Source: an archaeon (GTDB lineage Archaea > Asgardarchaeota > Hermodarchaeia > Hermodarchaeales > Hermodarchaeaceae). From it: DNA of 23,274 nt. The translations under genes and the position numbers were made by a program. Positions within the stretch are counted from its first letter, which is position 1. Each line of letters starts with the position of its first letter. Below are positions 6,111-13,700 of this stretch, piece by piece. The notes beneath the pieces were generated by a model. It had not been told where the DNA came from. It did not search any database and saw only the letters and a list, made by a program, of their open reading frames with translations. The stretch is from the NCBI GenBank assembly GCA_016550415.1, contig JABXGU010000486.1, positions 1 to 23,274 on the forward strand, read 5' to 3'.

Positions 6111-8690
6111 CTATCGCTCGGATCTGCAGCGATTAAGGATTTGAAAGATTTGCTCTGAGTTTACTATATTGTCTCCATTGACTTTCACTTTGACAGGGTG
6201 AAGCAGGAATGGTTCAGTCTGGGAACCGCCTAGCCCACCATGGCTGCCAACTAGTTCTTCATAAGCGGCTACAGAACCATCTTGATAGATTGGGCTGATT
6301 AGAATTATGCCACCACAACTTGGGAACTCGGCAAGCCTGCGGAGTTGTTTTACTCGAACTTTTACACGACCATAGCGAAATAGTGGGTTGGCACCGCGCA
6401 CTTTCCCAGTCCGTAGTAGGACAGCACCTCTTGTTCCAAGAAGTACTGGTCCTTTCTCCTTATCCCATATAATGGCAAACCCGACGCCCTTATGCGCAAC
6501 GAGATTTGTCACGAATCCTGGATATTTAGTTTCTAAATCTTGGAGTGAAACTCGACCTTTCTTGTAATTGAAGTAAATGTGAGCTAGATTACCTGACGCG
6601 CAAACAATGATATCATCAGCTTTCCTTCGTACCTCAGATTCTTGGTAGCCCTTGTGAGCTTGTTTCTCAAGAAATCCACTGGATCTACGAAGTATACGAT
6701 CACGACCCGCCTTGCCACCAGCTTTTTTGCGACCCTCGTTAAGATCTGTCACAAGAGCATCCACATAGCCACGATGAGCATCAAAGGATTCTACCTCTCC
6801 TACCTGTGCCTTTCCCATCAGTAGGTCACTGATAGTGTCCTTTAGGGATTTTTCATAGCGTTGTTTGAAGGTCCATCCAACAGACTGCCCGTGATCTGCA
6901 AGAATCATTACCTCATAGGGGCGAGGAGCATACTGGTCAATTACTTTGAGGCATCTTCGTATCTGTTTATCGATACCCATCAATGCCTTTAGAGCATCAA
7001 TCGTCATGGGACCTGAATGATGGGCGATTTCATCATAGCCAAGGTAGGTCACATAAATTGCTGGCAGCCCACGCAGAATATTTTGACACACCATGGCAGT
7101 GGCAATGTCGCGCATGAAGACATTGGTGGAAGCCCTAACAAAGGGATAGCCACCATGCAATCTTCCCATACGTGGCTTACGTCTAAACAACCATTGTTTG
7201 AAGATTTGCCCAAGTTCAACAAAGACGTCCCAAAATGTATAGATGAGGGAACGCATAAGCACATAGGGTTTGACAAGGTAATAATAGAGGTTCTCACTTC
7301 GACGTTTTCCTGCCTCGCTATCTTGAACAGTAAGTGTTGACATGGTGAAGAAAGAATAGGAAGCATCGCCGCTAATCAGGTTGCCCACACTGGAACCACC
7401 ACGAAGAAGACCTTTTCCAGTGGAGTGCTTCTGATCTATGTATTTTGCATCATTTGGGCTGTTAGAAACAACCATACGACCCTCACTTTTATGATACCAT
7501 CGGAATGCAGGGATATCCTTGTTATTGCCATACATTATGCCAGCTTGGCAGGAAGTGGTCATTGAGGGAATGCCGCAATCCCATTTGATAAGTTTGTGAC
7601 TTCGTGATTGTATTAGTCTTTGAATTGTGGGCACATAGCCACGTCGTAGTGCCTTCTTTATCGCTTCATAACTTAAACCGTCAATTTCGATTACAAGTAG
7701 ACCTTTGGTCTGCGGAACATCCTCAGCTTTTGCTAATAGTTGTTGGCGGACATAATTCTGGAAGAAAGAAGTATCATCATCAAGACCAATGATACTGATG
7801 AAAATAGTGTTTGTAATGGAGAGAACAAGACTCCCTAGGAATGCTGAAGGTAGACCAAATACCAAGAAGTCTGAAATGAAAAGGGGAATCAGGTATAGGA
7901 TGCCTGCATTAAGAACGAGAATGAGGATAAACGCAAAAGCAAAGCCTAGAGACAAGCGTGCCACTTGGGTAATTATTCTGGTGAAAACAGGTCTAATTAT
8001 CAAATTCAGAAGACTGATTACAGCCACAATGATGTATGCAACGCCAAAGTAGGTAAGGAAGGTGGAAGGAATAATGTCAATCCCAGGTACTATAAGATCC
8101 GTGAAGATGAGACAAAGCATATCCAAATTCCAAATGAGGACGAAACGACCAAGCCGTGTATAGCTTCCACTTAGTTCATTCAATTGCCAGAGAAGAAAAG
8201 CACCAGTGAAAAAGACATTGACCATCAGAATTACAACAAGGAGCTGCAAAACAATAGCGATTATTACAAGAGAACCGGTAAAAAGAGGAAGTATGGGACC
8301 GCCAAAAATGTAGGCAGCAATGCTTCCGATGATACTAATTACCGAGATAAGAACACCAAGTGGCACAGCCCACGATTTCCGATAGGCAGTTCCAATGGCG
8401 ACAATCATACCAAGAAAACCAACAAAAGCGAAAGTCAATCCAACACTGGTCATCACAACACCGAAGAACGCAGGAGGAATATGGAGGTTCAATAATCCCA
8501 AAATGAGCGCTGCATAAGCAACTGGGTCCAATACATAGAGTTCTGCGAGCAGTTCGTTTACTATGATTCCGAAATTAGCAACAAGCCCCCCAACTAATGC
8601 TACACCAAACATGATAAGATAGTCGATACCTGCAATTAGTCTGACAAGGAATGGTGCGATTTTGGGTTCATCTTGGTTTTCAATAGTCAT
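6111..8690 (-). CDS. Polytopic membrane protein with alkaline-phosphatase-fold phosphodiesterase domain
   Basis: An 859-residue protein from the ATG at 8690. Roughly residues 15-320 are hydrophobic, with about eight to ten transmembrane helices. From about 330 there is an alkaline phosphatase/type I phosphodiesterase-like domain: the metal-binding Asp in LLVIEIDGLSYEAI (about 337), a Thr/Ser nucleophile region PSMTTSCQAGIMYG, IPAFRW, GYDEIAHHSGP (Asp and His), and ILADHGQS (Asp-His, about 598), with a late His in SGNLAHIYF. The same arrangement (membrane part plus IEIDG...DIPAFRW phosphodiesterase) is known, from memory, in actinobacterial proteins annotated as 'phage holin family/alkaline phosphatase'. 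It may hydrolyse a phosphodiester in a lipid or cell-envelope polymer; the substrate is unknown. An upstream in-frame GTG at 8765 would add 25 residues, but the TATA box at 8781-8787 is only about 19 nt from it, so 8690 is preferred. Confidence 0.85.
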   Translation of the reverse strand: MTIENQDEPKIAPFLVRLIAGIDYLIMFGVALVGGLVANFGIIVNELLAELYVLDPVAYAALILGLLNLHIPPAFFGVVMTSVGLTFAFVGFLGMIVAIGTAYRKSWAVPLGVLISVISIIGSIAAYIFGGPILPLFTGSLVIIAIVLQLLVVILMVNVFFTGAFLLWQLNELSGSYTRLGRFVLIWNLDMLCLIFTDLIVPGIDIIPSTFLTYFGVAYIIVAVISLLNLIIRPVFTRIITQVARLSLGFAFAFILILVLNAGILYLIPLFISDFLVFGLPSAFLGSLVLSITNTIFISIIGLDDDTSFFQNYVRQQLLAKAEDVPQTKGLLVIEIDGLSYEAIKKALRRGYVPTIQRLIQSRSHKLIKWDCGIPSMTTSCQAGIMYGNNKDIPAFRWYHKSEGRMVVSNSPNDAKYIDQKHSTGKGLLRGGSSVGNLISGDASYSFFTMSTLTVQDSEAGKRRSENLYYYLVKPYVLMRSLIYTFWDVFVELGQIFKQWLFRRKPRMGRLHGGYPFVRASTNVFMRDIATAMVCQNILRGLPAIYVTYLGYDEIAHHSGPMTIDALKALMGIDKQIRRCLKVIDQYAPRPYEVMILADHGQSVGWTFKQRYEKSLKDTISDLLMGKAQVGEVESFDAHRGYVDALVTDLNEGRKKAGGKAGRDRILRRSSGFLEKQAHKGYQESEVRRKADDIIVCASGNLAHIYFNYKKGRVSLQDLETKYPGFVTNLVAHKGVGFAIIWDKEKGPVLLGTRGAVLLRTGKVRGANPLFRYGRVKVRVKQLRRLAEFPSCGGIILISPIYQDGSVAAYEELVGSHGGLGGSQTEPFLLHPVKVKVNGDNIVNSEQIFQILNRCRSER

Positions 8691-8780
8691 AACAACCAGC
8701 CCACGATAAGTTGTGAACCTTTGAATTCTTGTTTTAAACACCCAACCAAAGGTTGTTCTTAACACGAATTGGGCAACAAG

Positions 8781-8787
8781 TATATTT
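8781..8787 (-). promoter_or_regulatory. TATA box of the membrane phosphodiesterase gene
   Basis: AAATATA on the minus strand, within GAAATATACTTG. Initiation about 25 nt downstream would fall near 8759. That is downstream of the possible GTG start at 8765 and supports the ATG at 8690, leaving a leader of about 70 nt. Confidence 0.4.
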
Positions 8788-8889
8788 CTTCAGCCTTAAA
8801 TCACATTCTTTTTCATTTCAAGCCAGCTAGCTCTGTTGGCGAAAGTTATTTTTGGGTGGACAAGACGACTTCTCCCTATATCTTTAGTC

Positions 8890-8895
8890 AGGTGA
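8890..8895 (+). promoter_or_regulatory. AGGTGA ribosome binding site that decides the AOR start
   Basis: AGGTGA ends 1 nt before an ATG at 8897 and 7 nt before a second in-frame ATG at 8903. The 7-nt spacing and the family-typical MYGW beginning both select 8903. Confidence 0.7.
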
Positions 8896-8902
8896 CATGA
8901 AC

Positions 8903-10735
8903 ATGTATGGTTGGAATGGGCAACTACTTCGTGTTAATCTCAGTAACGAGAAAGCGAAAATAGAAAAATACTCCAAGGATTTTGCCCTACAATTCATGGG
9001 CGGGCGAGGATTCGCAGTAAAAATTCTTTGGGATGAAGTACCCCCAGGGACAGACCCTCTATCGCCTGAGAACAAATTCATTGCAGCTGCAGGACCAATC
9101 GCAGGACTCCTCATGCCAAATGTGGGAAAGTTAGTTGTGGCAGCTAAAAGCCCATTAACGGGTGGCTACGGAGATGGAAATCTTGGTACCAGCGCAGGCA
9201 TCCAATTGCGTAAAGCAGGTTTTGATTTACTAATTATTGAAGGCAAAGCAGCCAAACCAACTTATCTATTGATTGAAGATGAGAACGTAGCCTTCCAAGA
9301 TGCTGGAAAAATATGGGGACATGGAACAATTGAAGCTGAAAGTAGTTTAATGAAAGAACATGGAAAGAACATTGGCACTCTCCTCATTGGTCAGGCAGGT
9401 GAGAATCTTGTCAGATATGCTGTTGTCCGCTCCCTTCTTGGGCGTGCAGGTGGACGCCCCGGTATGGGTGCTGTTATGGGTTCCAAGAATTTGAAGGCTA
9501 TTGCTATCAAAGGTAGTGGCGAACCAGCAATCGCCAATCCTGAAGAATTTCAGAAGCTTAGCCGAGACGGCTATAAAGATATCAAAGATAAACCAGGTCT
9601 GCCAGGCTGGATGACACAGGGAACAATGCTTGTACACGAGTTTTGCCAAGCCCAATCGATTTTACCCACTTTCAACTTTAAAGAGGGGCAGTTTGACTTT
9701 GCTGAAGCATTGAATGGCGATCAGATGGAGAAGTTAAAGGAGGAAACACAGGGATGCCCCCGTTGCACAATGCACTGTGGTCATCGTATTCATGATTCAG
9801 AGGGACAGTTGTCCGAACTGGACTATGAGAATGTGGCACTGTTAGGATCCAATCTTGGTGTGAAGGATCTTCGCGAGTTAGCAACCCTAAATCGAATGGC
9901 TGATGATTATGGTTTGGACACAATCTCTCTTGGTGGTAGCATCGCCTTTGCCATGGAGGCATCAGAAAAGGGATTACTCAAAGATAAACTGGAGTGGGGT
10001 GATTTCCAAAGGACACGCCAATTGGTGATAGATATTGCTTATCGCCAAAGTGAACTTGGCACCATTCTTGCTGATGGATCTCGTGCTGCAGCTATGAAGC
10101 TTGGTAAAGGTGCTATTGATTTTGCTATCCAAGTAAAGGGGCTTGAGGTTTCTGGGTATGATTGCCATGCTGCTCCGGGAATGGCATTGTCATTTGGTAC
10201 CTCTCCAATTGGTGCACATCATAAGGATGCATGGGTAATTACTTGGGAGATTGAACATGGAAGAGAGGGATACCTTGAGGGAAAGGTTGACGAAGTAATT
10301 CGATTGCAACGAATTCGTGGCGGAATGTTTGAGAACTTAGTTTGTTGTCGGTTCCCATGGATTGAGATTGGCTTTGACCTGGGATGGTATCCAAAGTTCT
10401 TTGCAGCCGCTACAGGATTAAAATGGGCATTAAAGGACTTTTATGCCATTGCTGACCGCGTGTACTCACTAATGCGTGCATATTGGGTGAGAGAAGCTCA
10501 AGGACAATGGAATAGACAAATGGATTACCCACCTCTTCGCTGGTTCAAGGACCCACTAACCAAGGGACCGCTGGCAGGTTCCAAACTTGAAAAAACTGGC
10601 TATGATAAGATGTTGTCATGGTACTATGAGCGACGTGGATGGGACGACCGAGGTATTCCAACCAAGAAAACCCTCCGTGCCCAAGGTCTAGAATGGACAA
10701 TTCCTGAGCTAAACAAGGTTGTGAAGCTAAACTAG
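8903..10735 (+). CDS. aor: Aldehyde:ferredoxin oxidoreductase (tungsten/molybdenum pterin enzyme)
   Basis: A 610-residue protein, the usual AOR length, beginning MYGWNGQLLRVNLS. It should oxidise aldehydes to carboxylic acids with a bis-pterin tungsten (or molybdenum) centre and reduce ferredoxin, in the cytoplasm. The pterin-binding segments are visible (AAAGPIAGLLMPNVGK, then AKSPLTGGYGDGNLGT and GRPGMGAVMGSKNLKAIAIKG). So is the 4Fe-4S motif CPRCTMHC (Cys 285, 288, 292), with the distal ligand in the LVCCRF segment (Cys 481 or 482). These fit the positions of the cluster ligands in Pyrococcus AOR. AOR families differ in substrate (general aldehydes, formaldehyde, glyceraldehyde-3-phosphate), and this one cannot be assigned further by eye. 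A possible promoter (GAAAGTTATTTTT, 8841-8853) precedes it. A 6-bp ATTGTG-TTC-CACAAT hairpin follows at 10745-10759. The CPBP protease gene lies 127 nt downstream. Confidence 0.93.
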   Translation: MYGWNGQLLRVNLSNEKAKIEKYSKDFALQFMGGRGFAVKILWDEVPPGTDPLSPENKFIAAAGPIAGLLMPNVGKLVVAAKSPLTGGYGDGNLGTSAGIQLRKAGFDLLIIEGKAAKPTYLLIEDENVAFQDAGKIWGHGTIEAESSLMKEHGKNIGTLLIGQAGENLVRYAVVRSLLGRAGGRPGMGAVMGSKNLKAIAIKGSGEPAIANPEEFQKLSRDGYKDIKDKPGLPGWMTQGTMLVHEFCQAQSILPTFNFKEGQFDFAEALNGDQMEKLKEETQGCPRCTMHCGHRIHDSEGQLSELDYENVALLGSNLGVKDLRELATLNRMADDYGLDTISLGGSIAFAMEASEKGLLKDKLEWGDFQRTRQLVIDIAYRQSELGTILADGSRAAAMKLGKGAIDFAIQVKGLEVSGYDCHAAPGMALSFGTSPIGAHHKDAWVITWEIEHGREGYLEGKVDEVIRLQRIRGGMFENLVCCRFPWIEIGFDLGWYPKFFAAATGLKWALKDFYAIADRVYSLMRAYWVREAQGQWNRQMDYPPLRWFKDPLTKGPLAGSKLEKTGYDKMLSWYYERRGWDDRGIPTKKTLRAQGLEWTIPELNKVVKLN

Positions 10736-10862
10736 TTGCACGATATTGTGTTCCACAATCAAGCAGACTTGAACTTACGAAGAAAATAATGATGAACGGT
10801 TTCAATGCGACTCTCAAATCTTGGGAGGACAATTATACCTAGAATCCAAAGGTGACAGAAAT

Positions 10863-11771
10863 TTGCCTGATAAAATCCAAAATATGGAAGCAATGGGAAG
10901 CCAGATTTCACCGGTCGGAAGGCTGCAACAACCACTTAATCTTGCATTGTCTTTTTTTCTCATTGCTCTAGTATTCAGAGTCATCGATATCTTCGTTTTG
11001 AATCTTGATAATACGAATCTTAACATCATAACCTCGAAGGTGATTCCGCTAGTTCTTCTTCTTATATATTTGCGATGGAGCCATCGACGAGCAACAGCAT
11101 TGGGTATTCATGGGATAATGTTTCTCAGAAGTATTATCCTTGGAGCTCTCGTTTTTACAGTTATTTGGACAATACCCATAGCCCTTGAATTCATGACCCT
11201 GCCCACTTGGGGGATTATCCCCTCAATCGAGATACAGTTTATTGTCGGTTTCAATTCTGCCTACTTGGTCGTATTCTACATAGTGAATTCGTTCATGGAG
11301 GAGGGACTGTTTAGGGGTTTAATGATGCGTTGCTTTATTACACGTGTTTCAGATTTCTGGGCAAACCTGCTACAATCCCTGTTTTTCAGCTTATGGCATC
11401 TTGTCTGGCCAGCAAAGGCTTTAATCACCGGATTCCTGACCCCTGCTGAAGCTTTTGGCTATGCATTTTATTATTTGATTGGAACGTTCATCTTTGGGTT
11501 CATAGCAGGGTCCATGTTTCAGAAATCCAGCAATCTTGCAGGACCCATATTTCTACACACAGTTTGGAATCTCTTTGTCACTGCAACATTAATAACATAT
11601 ACAGCGGTTGTCCCTAATCCGCCCTGGGTACTTTTTATTCCTTTAACCATTCTAGAAGAAGTCGCTAGATTAGGTTCGGCCATTCTTGTGATAAAAGCTC
11701 TTGATTCCATTCTGAAAATGCCAAGATTAACTCCATGGAACAAGCCAATCTGCAATTCAACTAAGCTTTAG
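10863..11771 (+). CDS. CPBP family intramembrane metalloprotease (CAAX-like)
   Basis: A polytopic membrane protein of 302 residues with about eight hydrophobic helices. It has the three signature motifs of the CPBP/Abi family: EExxxR in NSFMEEGLFRGLM (Glu146, Glu147, Arg151), FxxxH in FSLWHL (His179), and HxxxN in HTVWNLF (His232, Asn236). Family members related to Rce1 cleave prenylated or other membrane-associated peptides; bacterial and archaeal ones often have unknown targets. The start is not obvious. TTG at 10821 opens the frame, but AAAGGTGA at 10848-10855 lies 7 nt before the in-frame TTG at 10863, the same spacing as the AOR gene, so 10863 is preferred. ATG at 10884 is a third choice. 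The gene converges on the acyl-CoA dehydrogenase ending at 11841. Confidence 0.88.
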   Translation: MPDKIQNMEAMGSQISPVGRLQQPLNLALSFFLIALVFRVIDIFVLNLDNTNLNIITSKVIPLVLLLIYLRWSHRRATALGIHGIMFLRSIILGALVFTVIWTIPIALEFMTLPTWGIIPSIEIQFIVGFNSAYLVVFYIVNSFMEEGLFRGLMMRCFITRVSDFWANLLQSLFFSLWHLVWPAKALITGFLTPAEAFGYAFYYLIGTFIFGFIAGSMFQKSSNLAGPIFLHTVWNLFVTATLITYTAVVPNPPWVLFIPLTILEEVARLGSAILVIKALDSILKMPRLTPWNKPICNSTKL

Positions 11772-11840
11772 TCACTCGTAAGAGCTAAACCTGCGGCAAA
11801 GACTGCCCTAGTGCTAGTCATGGCAAAGTCGATATTAAAC

Positions 11841-13535
11841 TCAATCACTCATTGCATACCGGTCTTTAAGGGAAATTACATTGTCCCACATTCGTTGATA
11901 ACGCCCAGCATTGACTACAGGCCTACGAATCATTCGCATACAGAAATCCATTTGCTTTGAAGTACTACTTGATTTGTTGTATAGCTGAAGTGCGAATTTT
12001 GAGAAGTCGCGAACCATGAAATCAAAGATTTGATCAATTTCGTCATTGCTAAGATCATATATTTTCGCATTCTCCAGAACGAGTTGTGCATATACAACAA
12101 GTGCAAACAATTCAGTAAGTGTCATCAGAAAATCAGTGTCTCTTTGTTGGTTATCATCAGGGGTAGCTGTTGCTAACATATCTTTGAAAACTTTGACTTG
12201 TTCTTGGAACAATTTTACATTGGGTATGTCAAAGCTGTCAAAGGTGCTATTATAATCGTGGAATTGTATCGTGCTCAAACCCTTTGTCGGTCCTTGTTGG
12301 AAAAGGAAGGCATCATGTTTTGCTTCATCTTGTTTTGGAACTTCGGGGTATTTAGTTGGATTGAAGAAGTAGTTGGCGATGAATTTTGCTATCAAAGCAA
12401 GATTCACATGCACTGTACCCTCAAGTTTGGGTAATGCACGTATGTCTCTTGCAGCCATTTCGAAATAGGTATCCTTCTCGAAGCCTTTAGCTGCTATTAC
12501 ATCCCATAAGAGGTTAATGACTTCTTCTCCCTGCGTGGTTACCTTCATTTTCACCAGTGCATTATACAGGAGATATCGTCGATCGTTAGGAGAAGCTATG
12601 CGCATATAATCCGCTGCTCGAAGTGCGAAGAGCTTCATGGCAACAAGTCGTGTATATGCATCAATGAACATTTGCTTGACATGTGGAAAATCAGTTACTA
12701 GCATTTTGTAGAGTCTGCGATTGGCAGCATGATTGATTGCCTCATAAAAAGCGTGTGTGCATATTCCTACAGATGCCCAGCCAAGATTGAATTTGCCCAC
12801 ATTCACTGTATTTAGAACGCTATCCCAAGCTTCTTGACCCCTTGACAGAATTTCTGATTCAGAAATTGGATAGTCTTGAAGAGCAAATTCTGCAACAAAG
12901 TTTTGGCTATTGCAGATATTCTTGACACAATCATAGGACTTGTTCCTGTAATCAGCAACGAAGAACACATATTCGCCTGTATCTGCTACCTTTCCAAAGG
13001 TTGACACCATTGGAGCCGTGTTAGCATTTCCAATATAGTATTTTCTGCCCCTAGCAAGATAGCCTCCACCTGGTTGCGGCTTGAGAGTCATTTCAGTTGA
13101 GTAAATATCTGCACCATGTTCCCTTTCTGATAAGCCAAATGCAAATACCTCTCCAGCCTCAAGTAGTTTGGCTGCTCTTTGCTTCAATACCTCATTCTTA
13201 CTCATCCATATTGGTCCAAGACCCAAGATAGTAACTTGCCAAGTATACCAATATGCCAATCCGTAGAAGGCGAGTATTTCATTGAACTCGCAGATCCGCC
13301 ACATATCCCATCGACAATCCTTTTCACCATATGCTGGAGGAGTCAGAAGTGTCGCAAAGATTTTTTCTTTCTTGATGAATTTAAGAAAGTCAGAATACCA
13401 GGTACGGGCATGATCATCTTCTTTGAGCTTTATCTTCCCTCGTTTTTCAAAAAAATCGATTGTCTTCAGCATAATTTCGCGTGACCGTCTATCAGGGTAT
13501 TTGCGGGTATGGTTGTGGGGATCTAAGAGAATCAT
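11841..13535 (-). CDS. Acyl-CoA dehydrogenase family protein, long form
   Basis: A 564-residue protein, clearly longer than a standard acyl-CoA dehydrogenase (about 380-410). The core motifs are diverged but recognisable: FGLSEREHGADIYSTEM replaces the usual (T/A)EPxxGSD block, and KLEGTVHVN carries the EGT segment where many family members hold the catalytic glutamate. The additional C-terminal region after about residue 390 (PEVPKQDEAKHDAFLFQQGP onward) is mostly helical and could stand for the extra domain of long-chain or acyl-CoA oxidase-like members. The electron acceptor and substrate are unknown. GAGGGA lies 6 nt before the ATG. Codon use is ordinary for this window, unlike the acyl-CoA dehydrogenase at 484-1713, and the two proteins are only distantly similar, so it is not a recent duplicate. 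Confidence 0.87.
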   Translation of the reverse strand: MILLDPHNHTRKYPDRRSREIMLKTIDFFEKRGKIKLKEDDHARTWYSDFLKFIKKEKIFATLLTPPAYGEKDCRWDMWRICEFNEILAFYGLAYWYTWQVTILGLGPIWMSKNEVLKQRAAKLLEAGEVFAFGLSEREHGADIYSTEMTLKPQPGGGYLARGRKYYIGNANTAPMVSTFGKVADTGEYVFFVADYRNKSYDCVKNICNSQNFVAEFALQDYPISESEILSRGQEAWDSVLNTVNVGKFNLGWASVGICTHAFYEAINHAANRRLYKMLVTDFPHVKQMFIDAYTRLVAMKLFALRAADYMRIASPNDRRYLLYNALVKMKVTTQGEEVINLLWDVIAAKGFEKDTYFEMAARDIRALPKLEGTVHVNLALIAKFIANYFFNPTKYPEVPKQDEAKHDAFLFQQGPTKGLSTIQFHDYNSTFDSFDIPNVKLFQEQVKVFKDMLATATPDDNQQRDTDFLMTLTELFALVVYAQLVLENAKIYDLSNDEIDQIFDFMVRDFSKFALQLYNKSSSTSKQMDFCMRMIRRPVVNAGRYQRMWDNVISLKDRYAMSD

Positions 13536-13700
13536 TTTCTATCCCTCAATCATCAGTGAGATTCTTCTCAAATTGAAAAGTGATTGATAGTGATAAGCTT
13601 TTGGCAACGATAATAGAAACTGCTGATAATTGTGGTTGGGAAAGAACAAGTTTGACTTATGGAATCTAGTGAATGTGCAAATTCTTTGAATAGGAAGGAA

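Noticed and set aside
7789..8495. Plus-strand frames inside the membrane phosphodiesterase gene
   Set aside because: The Lys/Asn/Thr-rich translations are the mirror of hydrophobic membrane-helix codons on the other strand.
8691..8765. N-terminal extension of the membrane phosphodiesterase to the GTG at 8765
   Set aside because: The TATA box at 8781-8787 is only about 19 nt from this GTG, so the transcript would begin inside the extension.
8897..8902. ATG at 8897 as the AOR start
   Set aside because: It leaves only 1 nt between AGGTGA and the ATG; the ATG at 8903 gives 7 nt and the usual MYGW beginning.
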